From: Gracilaria domingensis
Lineage: Eukaryota; Rhodophyta; Florideophyceae; Gracilariales; Gracilariaceae
DNA length: 64,000 nucleotides
Direction of reading: 5' to 3'
Assembly: GCA_022539475.1 (NCBI GenBank)
Contig: VCMS01000238.1
Coordinates: 1 to 64,000, forward strand
The stretch's first letter is position 1; each line of letters opens with the position of its first letter. Below, in pieces: positions 12,851 through 24,695 of the stretch. Position numbers and translations under genes: made by a program. The notes under the pieces were generated by a model, which was not told the origin of the DNA, ran no database searches, and worked only from the letters and a program-made list of their open reading frames with translations.

Positions 12851-15800
12851 TAACCATTGGCTAGCTGTCCTGGGCATGTGTTGGCAATTGAGTCAGTTTG
12901 TCTCCTGATTCTACGGGATCAGACGTACTTTCTCAACGTCAGCCCACTCTTCTGACCCCCTTCTTCCCGTCTCTAGAGCATCATCTTCATCCAAGAGCGA
13001 TCAAACTCGGAACTAGGGGCTGAACTCCCCACAGCAAGGGAAAAGGGGAGCCTGCCGTGGCGGAGAAGCCGAGACTGATTCTTTTTTCGTTTTCGACGTC
13101 ATCGGTGCCGCTTCTCGTGGAGAGATTATCGAGACTGAAGGAGATCCTTCTCTCTGGAGGTGTGATTGACATATGTACAAAGCAAGTTCCGACGGACTCG
13201 GGTTGGATTTGTGGAGTAAAAATGCGTATGACTCCGTGGTTGTTTTTTGACTCGAAGGGATCCTCGATGCCGATAGGAGACGAATTCTTAGTTCATTCCC
13301 AAAGGCGATGCATTAATAAACTGGGACCAACGCATGTATATATACGAAGTCCGGAGATAAAATGTGGGGCAAATGCGTTGAGACATGGTGGACAGCGGGT
13401 AATGATCCTGAAAGAAACAACGATATTCAATTAATAAGTGAGGGCTGACATCGAAGAGCACCAACTGTGCAAGCAACAGAAATCCCACCAAGGCATGAAA
13501 TGGATGTGTAGGGAAAGCGTCATCTGGGCCTTGAATATGGTCGCAGGTATGAAATAATACCAGGCCGCGAACAAGCGACATTCAACACAACTGTTGAAAC
13601 GACTGACAGACCGGCGGTGTCGTCTTGATAAATGCGGAGAATTGACCAAAGGCTGGTGCAGGTGGTCAAGGATTGAAGTCTGCTCGACCCAGAGAAAATG
13701 GAAATGGAGAGCTAGGAATAACAGTGTTGGTTAAATTGGTATTGGAGAGGGCCAGGACCTGAGCTTGGCGAGCTAGGGACTTGGGAAGCGTCTTTTGAGG
13801 CGCTTCTTCGGTTGCTGATGGTCGTTATTTAAGATGCCGAAACTTGTTGAAATGATTGTAAAGGTCGGAATTATCGTTTTCGCACGGTCAAGTATGTGCG
13901 ATCGCAGAACCGGTATTAGAACGAATGAAGAAGTCCAAGAAAAAGCCAAGGAAATAGAGGAAGCAGGTGTATAATGCTCTTGTTTGAAGAACAATGCCGC
14001 GAAAAAACATTCGGAAAGGAATATCCAGGAGGGCTAGCGATGCTTCTCCCTTGGTTCACTGAATAGCGATAATATTGATTAAACAACTTATGCTCCGGCG
14101 GTCTCGTATGTAGGAGCCCGTAACGATTCTGCAAACACACTGCCTAAACTTATCTACCCAAATATCAAAAAAATAAGCAAACCTTATGTCGTAAACCTGT
14201 ATGCTCCTTTTTCAACACGAACCAACGGTCTTGAAGATTGTCTTCACCACTAGTTGATCATTTCTTACGCACGCGGAGGCACCCTCTTGATCAATTGCTG
14301 TTGGCAGCCTGACACACTATCAACAAAGGGATGAACGCTTAAATAGGAAAAAAGAAATCTCCGAGGGCAGAAATCTGTGGGGAGCAAAGAAGTCTTTGCT
14401 GACGTAGTGATGTTTAATGGTAGACGATTGGCAGGTAGTCGCAGAATCACCTATTCGCTTGCGACGCCAAGATGCTGAAGTTGGGCTTAGTACTGCGACT
14501 CCATGTCCTGATTCGCGTTGTTCAATCTAATTGGTCAAAACTTCAAATGTGTTTGGCAGCTAGCAAAAAGGATGGAGGGCTGGAGGCTTCGGGTTGAAAA
14601 CTGGTGGCGCTCGCTACCGGGTTGGATTGACGGGGTAATGGAACTTTGCTAACTGTCCCATATATCTTCTTGATTTCCATGAACTGGCCTCCTCCGTGTT
14701 GTGTTCGTGCAAGATAATTTCGCCATCAAGTGGGGAATACCGTCTCCGGCCCACAAACTTAATCTCCCTTTATGCTTCAGATAAGCAATTCTTCCAGCAA
14801 ACCAACTTTGCTTTGCCTAGCAAATGCTAGCGTCGTCATCGTTTATAAACACCAGAACTGGATGGAACATTGATACGCAGACTCTGCATAGAGGAAACTT
14901 TGAGCGGCTCCCTTCGGGATAGCGATCCGAGTAATAACGGAATCTTTAAGGCGGTCATGCAGTCTTCCACCTAAGTCTATCCCCATGCATACGGTTTGCT
15001 CGCGACAGAGACACCTGGGCCCGATTATAGTTCTACTTATACACCTCAATAGACGGGGACCACGTTTGGTATACACCAGCGCAATTCTACGTGAAAACAG
15101 CCCGTTTCGGAAGCCCAAAGCAGGTACTGTCAATGCCCAGCTTGAACGATTTCTGTCTGTTTCGTCTCGATAGGATGAAGGACAGTTGGTGCTGTTGTGG
15201 CTTTATGAAAATATTGGCTCACAAGCACCCGCAGTTCCGAATACTTGGAGCATAGACAACAGTGCCTTCAGAAAGTAAACGGATATCCACATCGAACTCG
15301 GTCTGCCGCCATAGATAGGGGCGCCTCCAAACTACCCTATTTCCTGTTCTGAGCCCAGAATAGTATCCTCTCGACATCAATGTACAAACAGTTTCTCATA
15401 TGATTGCATGGCATCCTGAACAGATTCGTTCGGAGCACGTGTAACGCCATCGAGGCGCGCAAAACATCGGCTTGAGAATTGATGGGGAATCCACGTAATC
15501 ACACGCAGCCGGAATGTCAACGACTTTGAGAACACTCTTTCTAAAGCGCGGCACAGGCAAACCAGCCTCAGACAATGGTCTGGCGAGTCTTACGCTTATT
15601 GCGAGCCTTCTCACAGCTTTCGATTGGATTTGTTTGGTCTCCAGGACTCCAAGCGCGTGGCAATGCGGGCGGCCAAAGGGACTGCGTTTTGTAACACAGG
15701 TGGTGCAGCATCAAATCTCGCCTTCGAAAGTGGAGGGTGGGAGGAGGAGCTTCCATAGCGCGCTCGACAGGCGTCATAAGTGCTGTTGAAAGGTCGATGT
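12850..15800. other. No supported gene
   Basis: The longest frame, 13057-13434 on the plus strand (125 codons), has no motif I recognise and is accompanied by an equally open minus frame. Nothing else in this interval rises above short random frames. Confidence 0.35.
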
Positions 15801-16029
15801 CCTATGAAAACTGGTGTGCGGAACGAGTGGGACGGAAAGCGGCTGCGCGAGAAGTCGGCCGCGGACGGGCGTTCTGTGGCGGCGAGAGGCGCGGCGGGAC
15901 CTCAGCTTGACGGCGTTGAAGTGCTGGTTACGCTGGCGACGGTTTGTTTTGGCACCGACGCGGCTTGTGTGTCAGACATGTCATAATGTCATTTCTGGTC
16001 GTACTCGAGCTTAGCGGCGAGTCAAGATT

Positions 16030-16054
16030 GTGTTAGAGGGTGCTACCCTAACAC
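16030..16054. repeat. Hairpin 1 of the GC island
   Basis: GTGTTAG is followed by an inverted repeat. The right arm ACCCTAACAC pairs with the left GTGTTA...GGGT with a two-base bulge, around a tiny loop. It has the same GTGTTA-R-G lead as hairpins 2 and 3. Confidence 0.6.
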
Positions 16055-16349
16055 AACTTGCCATCCAGTGCCCGAGCGGGCACGGTTATCGTTTTTGGAC
16101 GGCTTCTGCGGGTGCGGCTTGTCTGTTTTGGGAGGCTTGTGGGTTCGCTACACAAGATGTGCCCGAAAACGTGCGGACCGGGCAGGGGGGGGGTCGGGGT
16201 CGCGTGTTACTTGGCTGGGTAGGTACCGGCGCGGCGGGGGGGAAGCAGATAACACACTTGCGGACCCGGGCCGCCGCGGGGCATCAAATCCGCACATTTT
16301 TCAAAAATCGGCCCAACGTGGTCCCGGAGCGCGGGCGGGGTCCACTGCC

Positions 16350-16374
16350 GTGTTAGGTGTAGCTACAGCTACAC
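16350..16374. repeat. Hairpin 2 of the GC island
   Basis: GTGTTAG is followed by the perfect 8-bp inverted repeat GTGTAGCT / AGCTACAC with a two-base spacer (AC). The structure parallels hairpins 1 and 3. Confidence 0.65.
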
Positions 16375-16476
16375 GAACCGGATCTCTTCCCCGCGCCCGC
16401 GGCCAGTAAAATAATGCGAATTCTTCTAAAAAAGCGAGCCGAACGTTGCCTGCGGCCGGGGGGGTTTCCGGTGCGT

Positions 16477-16508
16477 GTGTTAAGGGGCGTAGGCCAGGGC
16501 CTACACAC
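16477..16508. repeat. Hairpin 3 of the GC island
   Basis: GTGTTAAG and a short G-rich linker precede the perfect 7-bp inverted repeat GTAGGCC / GGCCTAC with a two-base spacer (AG), followed by ACAC. The leader and the ACAC end match the plan of hairpins 1 and 2. Confidence 0.6.
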
Positions 16509-16649
16509 AACCGACCACGATTGAGGTACTCCGCGTGGTCCCGCGGGCAATTCTCGGTCCACATTTTGGACGCATGCCAAGACCATCCAAAACACCTTCC
16601 TCGACACTTCCCGCATTCATTTACGGTCAACCTTCGGCGCTATCCGCAC

Positions 16650-19600
16650 ACACGAATGGACGCTGCTGGCCACGTGAGAATTGGCGGGAAGGTAAAGGGG
16701 AGAGCTGTGAAGCGACAACCGCCGTCTGTACAAACATGAGAGTAAATCTCCATGTAATTATGAAGCGCTTAAGAGCACGATTTCAGAACGACCATTCTAC
16801 GTATTAAACCATTTTAGCGTTTTTAAACCTCGCAAACACAAGTTATTGATGCATTAATACACAGTCCTTTTGTTTGCAAAAAAGCAACAATATAAATTCA
16901 TAGACAAAGACTCTGCTAGTTTTTCCGTATACAATTAATGCTCACACTAAGAGGGAACTCACGACCATGTGTTTTCCTACACGTTTGTGTTACGTTTTAA
17001 CACACTAACACTATTTACATCTCCTCAAAGCAGCAAGGTGAGAACTACAAGCGCCTCAAAGCCGCACCACGAAAGCAGTAATTCGCCGGGCATGAGCGGC
17101 AGGTGAACAGAGTGACGACAGTAAGACAGCTAACTAAAAATATCTCGCCACCAATTGTTTCCGGTGAAGAACAAATTCTATCCGATGATTTAGAAGTACG
17201 TGGGATATCGTCTAGCGATGGGACCAGCTCTGGCGTTTTATGTTATTACCTGAGGATTATTTGGTTCGTTCCGAGGGTGGTAACAAGCAATGAAGGCCTT
17301 CAGGGCGACCATATGAACTCCGATTATAATCCGTTAGTCGTGATTTCTCTGCGGAAACACTGGAAAGGTTAATGGAAGATAAATGAATTTCTGACAAGCT
17401 ACTTTACATGATCTCACAGGTCTAGAAGAAGTTCGCGCTGGGCTGTAACAGCTCCTATATGCTAGGTTTCTTCAGTATAAAAACTCTATGGAAGGAAACG
17501 GGACAAGAGTCCGTAAGCTGAAGCAAACGATGTAGTATGAAACCCCCTCAGCCCGGGTGGCTCTGGGCTTCGTATGACATTGACAATTGTTCCAATACTC
17601 TGAACATCGTGGCATCGGTCTTTTTCCCCTCCTATTAACGGGAAGGGCTGTCACCTAACATTACAAGAGAAGCACATTAGACCCGACCGTGTTGTGAAGT
17701 ATGACTTGGTAAAATGCTGCCAGGACAGGGCTTAGTTCTTACTTAGTGTCTAAGAGCCGTGATAAAACTTCAGAGTTCCACTTCCAATGCTATGAATTGC
17801 TGCGGACCAATTCGTCGAGGAAGCATTTAAGCTTCAATCTGCCACCGAAGAGAGAAATAAGAGCTGGTGGGGCACATTGACATAAGAACTGAGGAACACG
17901 AATTGGGGGCCACCTTACACCGACCGGTTAGTAGCTCAAGGGGACCGTCCGAGTATGACGAGAAAATTGTTTCCATTGGGGCTTGTGTCCTCGCGCTGCC
18001 CTAGGGTCAGATTTCAAGAATTCCATATTAAAGGAAAAAGCATGTCAATGTCTTTTATGGCTTTGGCCCCGCTCATGCGAAGGAGATCAGCCTTGGTGAA
18101 GGTTTCATTCGGGAGTAACCTGCCTGGTTCCTTCGGCGTGGACAATCTATAATGCAAACTTCTGGCGGAGAAACGCTTGACACATGGCATGGGAGATAAG
18201 ATTTGCGTTAGTAAAGGTTCGGATTTGAGTACAAGTATCGGGTCGGTCGAAATGAACGTGACCGTTGGATGATTCTATTGCAGTGCTTAGGGTCTCTGAC
18301 TACACTTCTCTCGATTCTGGGTATTAATCGATTTCAATATGCCGGATGCAGGTTGCGTAACTGTTCAAAGAAGCTCTCCTTGTTCCCGAACAGAACTGCA
18401 TGTTAAACTAAACCCTGGATAAGTCTTTACGGTCAGGAGGTTTTTGATGGACGACAGAAATAAGAGAATATCGGAATTAGAAGCCATGAGAGTATAAGAC
18501 CACATAGATCTCCTCCCTCTCGACACGACGTAAACTTCTTTCTCCCTCGCCTATTCTTTGCCGGGATATGTCAGAGAATGACTGGTATGTCTTTCCTGAC
18601 TCTTTTAAGTGTGGTTTTCGCACGAGGGTCAGAGTGAATGACCGTAAGATTACATGGGACGTAGCAAATAAGAGATGTTGGGAGGGCTTTGCAGGTCTAT
18701 GACAAAGACTTTGCGTTTTTGAGTTCACAATGAGAATCGTCCTTAAACACTCAGGAAACACTCCACATATACAGCACAAGCAGAGGATGGCACACCACTA
18801 TATATTGATTAGAGATCTGAAAACCTATATATAGAGATAGATATATAGAAATGGGCTCAGGATTGACGAAGAGATTCTTGAAGGATTTTTCGCATCGGGG
18901 CTGGACATCGCTTAGAGACTTGCCAGAAAAAATGGATTAGCGTCTGCTTCAGATGCGGAAAACACTTTTTTTCGATTCAGTGTGGTAGGGGAGTATTTCT
19001 TCACTACTGTAGGTCATCACGGATACCTTACGCGCGAAGCTCGTGGGTCGGAGAAGATTGGAAATGATGAGGTGATTAGTAGGATAGGGCGGGTACCGAT
19101 GTGCTTTAGAGTTGTGAATGAACTTATTCTGTGTTACCTGCAGAAGACCTCGAAAGAGTTCCTGCAAAACTTATCTTCTTGGAGTACCCACCACTATTCT
19201 AGCTACCGGCAAAAAAAGCTTATGACCATTTCCTTAAGTTTGAGGTGGCGCTCTTGCGAGGAGCCGGACATGGGGTGAATAATTTTCGTGGAGTGGGTCT
19301 GAGGTAATAGGGTGGAAGAATGTGTTTTCGTTGTTAGCCACTGGAGCTGTTTCACAAGTGTCTGAACGGGGTCTCTCGTGTAGAGGGTGGACGCTGACTT
19401 ATCTTTTTCTGGCGAGACAGTTTCTGGCGTTTGAAACCGTCCTTTGAGGCGTATCGTTCGAAAATGGCCTCTTAGTTCTGTACAGCGCTTGGAACTTGTT
19501 ATGGTCTCGTTGAACTCGCTTTTGCGAACGAATGCAGGTCCCGGTATGCCCAATTTAAGATCGTCTTCGCCTCACGATGCACAAACTGGTTGGAAGCTAC

Positions 19601-20467
19601 TGAAGCCCAGACAAACCGTGGGAGGTATCCATATACGCAAATCACTTCTGAGAGGGCCTCCTCTAGAAGGCACTGGGTGGGAACTGCTTCCGTTTTCTCG
19701 CTCTAATGACGCGGGACGCCGGGGAAGAGAAACCACAATGCGAATGGTCCCGCGAATGGGAGGGCGGACGGAGTGGGGTGACAATGTCCTCGACAACTGG
19801 AGGCCTCGGGAAGGGACAAAGGGGCAGTGACCTGTTTCGGAGATGCGTGGGCGGTGCGTAAAGCCTTGAGACCTTGCTTCTTCCGATGGGCGGGCAATTG
19901 TCGTCTCCAGCGCTGTTTCAGACGAAACGGGCAATGTTGACATGCTGTTGAAGGATAAGACTCCTCGGCGAGTAAACGAAGGGGCACCCAGCTTCTTATG
20001 TGTACAGTAGCTAGGACCATGGGAAGAAAAAGTTCTGAACAGAACGTGAGACGACAAAGACTGCAAGGGAAGGGCGTCCGAAGGGAGAAGAGTCGAGCGA
20101 CATCAAGATCACGTATGCTGAAGAACGAGAATATATTTTGAGTTTAAATCACGTGCTTTCGTTCAAAAGACGTAGGTACACGTCGACCTCAAACACAAGT
20201 GTACTTCTCGTATTACTACACTATTAATAAACATGTGTTTCACGTTGTACGCGATGTACACTTGTCAAAGGGTCTCGCCAGAAAAATAATTCTTCCCTTC
20301 GCCGCGCCGCCGCGCTCCGACGTCCGAACTATCCCGTTACCCGTGTCCCCGCTGGCAGCAGACATGCGCCAGTCGATGATCATGCGCGTTATATTTCTCC
20401 GTCCGTCGGGTTTTTTCCCGCCCTCTCACTTTATGGAGGCTTACCATATGAAAGTAGAAGGCGGAAG
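16650..20467. other. No supported gene up to the assembly gap
   Basis: Open frames are short or doubled on the opposite strand (for example 19444-19830 plus against 19572-20066 minus). A small AT-rich microsatellite-like tract made of TATATA and TAGATA words lies at about 18800-18850. Nothing else is recognisable. Confidence 0.35.
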
Positions 20468-20719
20468 NNNNNNNNNNNNNNNNNNNNNNNNNNNNNNNNN
20501 NNNNNNNNNNNNNNNNNNNNNNNNNNNNNNNNNNNNNNNNNNNNNNNNNNNNNNNNNNNNNNNNNNNNNNNNNNNNNNNNNNNNNNNNNNNNNNNNNNNN
20601 NNNNNNNNNNNNNNNNNNNNNNNNNNNNNNNNNNNNNNNNNNNNNNNNNNNNNNNNNNNNNNNNNNNNNNNNNNNNNNNNNNNNNNNNNNNNNNNNNNNN
20701 NNNNNNNNNNNNNNNNNNN
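20468..20719. other. Assembly gap (252 N)
   Basis: The sequence is a run of N. Any open frame reading across it is meaningless. Confidence 0.99.
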
Positions 20720-20721
20720 TT

Positions 20722-20749
20722 CTTATGGTAGGTTCGAACTTACCATAAG
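20722..20749. repeat. Near-perfect 28-bp palindrome at the gap edge
   Basis: CTTATGGTA on the left and TACCATAAG on the right are exact reverse complements around a centre containing TTCGAA; only one base pair of the whole palindrome mismatches. It begins two bases after the N run, so a larger inverted repeat or cruciform-forming sequence may lie in the gap. Confidence 0.75.
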
Positions 20750-20984
20750 CAAGCGATGTGAAAGGATCGAATGTTCGAAACGTTTCTGCTTACGACATGT
20801 TTCATGTTGTTCTACGTCTTGCTACTCACATTTCCTTCCATGCTTCACATGGAATCGAAGTTAGCCACTCTTTCACATGCGTCCCTTGTATTTCGCTCCA
20901 CGTTCACGACGTCAGTAAGTACGCGACCAATTTCATTTCGTCTAGCAAGATAAATCTCTGACTGCTCCTGTACCCTATCACGCT

Positions 20985-21480
20985 GTATTGCCGATCTTGG
21001 TTCACTTTGCTGCGCCATAGGCGTCTCTAGCTTCTCGCATCTTGCGCTACTTTTGGTTTGTTGGCGATCTTGGTTGACTTGGCTGCGCCATAGACTCTTC
21101 TCTCTTCTCTCGCGTCTTGCGTTACTTTTGGTGTATTGGCGATATTGGGTGACTGGTTTAAGCGATAGGTTCATCATTGAAAATCTGGGTTGACTAGGTT
21201 GCGCCATAGGATCGTCTCTCTCTTCTCGCGTCTTGCGTTACTTTTGTTGCATTGGCGATATTCTTTCCCTTGATTACGTTATAGACTCGTCTCTGTTCTC
21301 GGGTCTTACGTTGATTTTGATGTACTCGCGATCTTGGTTGACTGGCTTGCGCGATATGTTCATATTTTGCGTCTTGTACTGCTTTTTGGTGCGTTGGCGA
21401 TTCTGGTTGACTTGGTTGCGACATAGGCTGGTCTCCCGTGTAGTGCATCTTGCGCTATTTTTGATACATAGGCATCCTTA
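20985..21480. repeat. Degenerate ~72-bp minisatellite, about seven copies
   Basis: The unit reads roughly as TTGGCGATCTTGGTTGACTT, then GCGCCATAG, a CTTCTC stretch, TCTTGCGTTACTTTTGGTG and round again. Copies start near 20988, 21060, 21135 (truncated), 21183, 21250, 21324 and 21393, diverged by substitutions and small indels. Because the period is close to 72, minus-strand frames stay open and give a 24-residue repeat with a core like AQPSQPRS (20845-21207 and 21194-21448). Whether any protein is made is unknown. The frame changes between copies and no flanking domain is visible, so I call it a minisatellite. Confidence 0.85.
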
Positions 21481-23960
21481 GTTTCCTTGCTTGTGAGTTC
21501 TGGCTTCGCCATCTTTCGCACTTCACGATGATTGGATTGTTGCTAATCTAACCGATCCCTTTCCTTCTTCTCCTTTTTGCGACTTACTAGGTCTCTCGAC
21601 TTGTCTAGCCCAACGTTTCAGTCTTGCTTTTTCAATGGTACGTTCTATCGCATTTGAAATGCATCCAATGGGGCATTGATTAACCTATGGATACTTTCTG
21701 CTTGCGTATACCGATAAATGACTTCTGATGAGGACATAGGGGTGCCAGAAAATCGAACATGGTTGACAAAGCAAGCGCGACACAGAGCAACCTGAGTGCA
21801 GTCGTGTACGTAGTTGCGCATTGTTTGTCAACCAGGAGGCCGAGAAGATGAGGCGCTTCGCGCCTCATTCTCTCGGGGTGCGTATGTGTTCTATCGATAC
21901 TGCAGCAGCTGCCGCACATTGCACTAGTACATGTAATATAGCGAAATAGCGGTTAGCAAAAGCCGTGGATAGAAGAACAGATACGAATAAAACGGTACGA
22001 GTTCAGAATGGGCATCACCTGTACCAACACCACTTTTCCATGCGTTGCAGGGTATTATTCTGCAGAAGGTAACGTGTAGTGTGCGCCTTAATGGAAACTG
22101 AACCTAGACGTCACGAAATACCTTTCAGCTAACCCTCGACTAAGGAACTAGCACGAGTGGAAAACCCACCAGTATTTACCGCTCAGCGATTCTGCACGAC
22201 CCAAACAATTGTCTCCAAATTTTGAAATAATTGATCTCGATATTTTTTCAAAACATTTACTGGACGGCCCTTGACTACCCTCGCCAAAACCTAGCGTTGG
22301 CAAGAGACATACGTTGTCTTGTTCCTGAATGTGAGCCCTCTTCGAGAAGCTGTACTACGTTGGCATCAACCCTCGTCGCGTTCGTTAGTGATTCTAACGT
22401 CTTGAACATTTTGATTGGAAATTCTGTTTGAACAGGTCAACGTTGCTTTGGTGAGAAGCTAATCATAATCTTGGCCGGTACGTGAAAATACATGATACCT
22501 TAATAATCAAGAATACTGCATTCTAACTACAATATCCTTCTAACTATGCGCACAGCACGGAAGTTTGAACAGCGCCGCTGAAAATAAGGAAGACTTCGTG
22601 AAGTGTAGTTTACATCGTTTGCAATGGTTGGGAACACTGGTATCAAAACAGTTCTGTCAGATGCGTAATACAAAGGAAGGTGAAGCGGCTAAGTATTCGA
22701 ACGATGCTCGACGACCCGTTCTAGTCTTTGCTCCGACTCGAGCGACTCGCATTTTAATCTCTCACAGCAATGGGCTCGCGGCGTGAAACTCAACCGTGAC
22801 TGGAGTCTAACGACATTATACGGTTTCCTATGGAGGTGAAACTTTCATCACGTGCTTGTTGTAAGAAAATCAATCATTCAAAGTTCAGCTTTGCAACCAC
22901 CAACACTGATCATCTTTCACTCTGTTTTGCCCTACCTCTAGTTTTGCTTGGCTTCAATCTCGATGGCTTTCCTTGTATCTTCCGGTATGTCTTGTTTTTG
23001 ATTCGGGGAGCGGTCGACTGTACCCAGAGCGGCGATTCACACTTCTCTAACTTTTGTGTTTTTTCCCACAAGCTACAAAATATGCAGATGTCTGATAATA
23101 ATACACCGTTCTCTCACTACAGTGATGTTTCAAGATGATTGCTGACGTTATCAAAGTTGCGTTCATATGCGTAATGGGTTTCCTTCAGGTCCCCTCACAA
23201 CCAACTGAAGCGTGATATGTTTTCCCCTCTCGACATAGAACAGAATGCAGGTTCTTCTCTCACGTATATTGCGTCTCTTGGATGAAGTGATTATGTGCTT
23301 TCCGCGTTTCTGTCGCTCTCTCAAGTACTTCGAAGACCGTTCTGGGGGCGAAGGCGGAAGGTGATTAGAGAGCTTTGGATACTCTGGTCGTTAAGGTTAG
23401 GTGGTTTGGAATCAGTCTATCTGTGTATCAATGGTGTTCATTAAATAATCCACATCATATGGTGCGCACCACAAGGTGTTCACAAGTGCTCACCAAATGG
23501 GTTGCGTCGCAGTTCTACTGGGGTTCTCGAAAGCGATTAGAAGCTCGATGAACACGAATGTAAACTGACGAGTTCCATAAGATGTATAGTTCCGTTTCCA
23601 TCAGCGAACATTCGTTTGTTCTACTATGAGCACCTTTCGAATCATTCTTTTCTCTGCAGTGGGTCTCCTACGAAAACTCTTCAACAACTCAACGACGGAT
23701 ACCTTCAGCGTCCAGTAAATGTTCAATGTTTGTGCTATACGCTTTTCCCATCGTAATGTAGATCTAAGAGTACCTTCATTCAACTGTCTCTAATAGCTCA
23801 GTAAAGGGTAAAATACGGAATTTTTCATGAAATTTCATATGATTGCTTCATGAAGGTTTACTGAAGACAGGTGTTCAATGGCCCAGTATTCAATGCAGAG
23901 ATAGGGTTGCTTCATAAAAATTTGTTGACAATTTACTTATACTTCCGTGAAAAAAAATTA
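21480..23960. other. No supported gene
   Basis: Short frames only (the longest is 22830-23138 plus, 102 codons, with an unremarkable sequence). No motif, repeat array or RNA gene recognised. Confidence 0.35.
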
Positions 23961-23968
23961 GTGATATT

Positions 23969-24184
23969 TTACCGAAATTTTAATGATTGAGTTTTGCCTG
24001 GGGTATCCAAGTAAGATCTTTGCTCCTCCGGAGAAGCGTCTGCGACAGGTGGGTTTGAATCATCAGCTTCGTATGTCTCAGTTCCGTTAGCGGCGTTCGG
24101 TCTTTTAACGAAAGGCTCCTGTGCATCAGGTATAGAATCTTGAGCTCGTAAAGCCTCAAACAAATTCTTACTGTTTCCCGACAT
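23969..24184 (-). CDS. Small hydrophilic ORF, possibly a first exon
   Basis: A 71-residue frame starts with ATG at 24184 (MSGNSKNLFEALRAQD...). It is rich in Asp, Glu, Asn, Pro and Ser, unlike the low-grade frames around it. Just before the stop the sequence reads TTTCG followed by GTAAAATATC, which could be a splice donor, so this may be the first exon of a longer protein. The N-terminal SKNLFEAL resembles the start of Stm1/SERBP1-like RNA-binding proteins only loosely. I found no convincing second exon downstream. It lies about 500 bp beyond the end of the SNF2 remnant on the same strand. Confidence 0.35.
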   Translation of the reverse strand: MSGNSKNLFEALRAQDSIPDAQEPFVKRPNAANGTETYEADDSNPPVADASPEEQRSYLDTPGKTQSLKFR

Positions 24185-24695
24185 TGCTTAGTTGTATTTG
24201 TCTAGAGATGGTCAAGACGACCAATGCCAAGTTGTAACCGTCAAAATGGGTTAGTTCAAACCACAGGCGAGTTACCACTGTAAACCGGCTGCGTTGGTGG
24301 AGTCCAAGGAGGACAAGTAGACGCGGTTGTTGCGAGGCAGGCGCATGAGCGCCGAAACACAGAAGAAAGACAAGTAGTCGAAAAGTAGATTTGTAAAACG
24401 ATGATTGATAGTTGTCTTTACTGAGAACTGTTTAGTATCATACCTTAATTATAGGTTTTCACAATCTTCGACGGTTGTATGTGGACGAAGATTGATGCAG
24501 ACACGTTCCTTGAAACTGTGGACTGATTACAGCCTATATTTACACTCATATGTGTTCTACATTGGGCCATGCATACTAGTGACATCCACGTAATGCTCAT
24601 GCCAGAAACTGTAATCACTAACTGTGTATAGTTCTGCGCTACACTGCTCAAATGGACCGCAGATCACTCATGATGATTCAAACCTCATCCTTTCG

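Larger units (their letters stand above)
15830..16650. other. GC-rich island
   Basis: Base composition rises abruptly to clearly GC-rich, with G runs near 16186-16194 and 16228-16240, and falls back after about 16650. Overlapping frames of 87-113 codons are open on both strands, as expected from GC richness, so none is called as a gene. The island contains three similarly built hairpins, listed separately. Its origin is unknown: it could be an inserted element, a CpG-rich regulatory region or a fragment of a GC-rich element. Confidence 0.5.

Noticed and set aside
16030-16630. Several 87-113 codon frames in the GC island
   Set aside because: Frames are open on both strands, as expected from GC-rich sequence, and none shows a domain.
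20729-20742. GGTTCGAACT resembling a tRNA T-arm
   Set aside because: It is the centre of a palindrome; no acceptor stem or anticodon arm can be formed around it.
20199-20864. A 221-codon plus-strand frame
   Set aside because: It is open only because it reads through the N gap; flanking parts have no motif.
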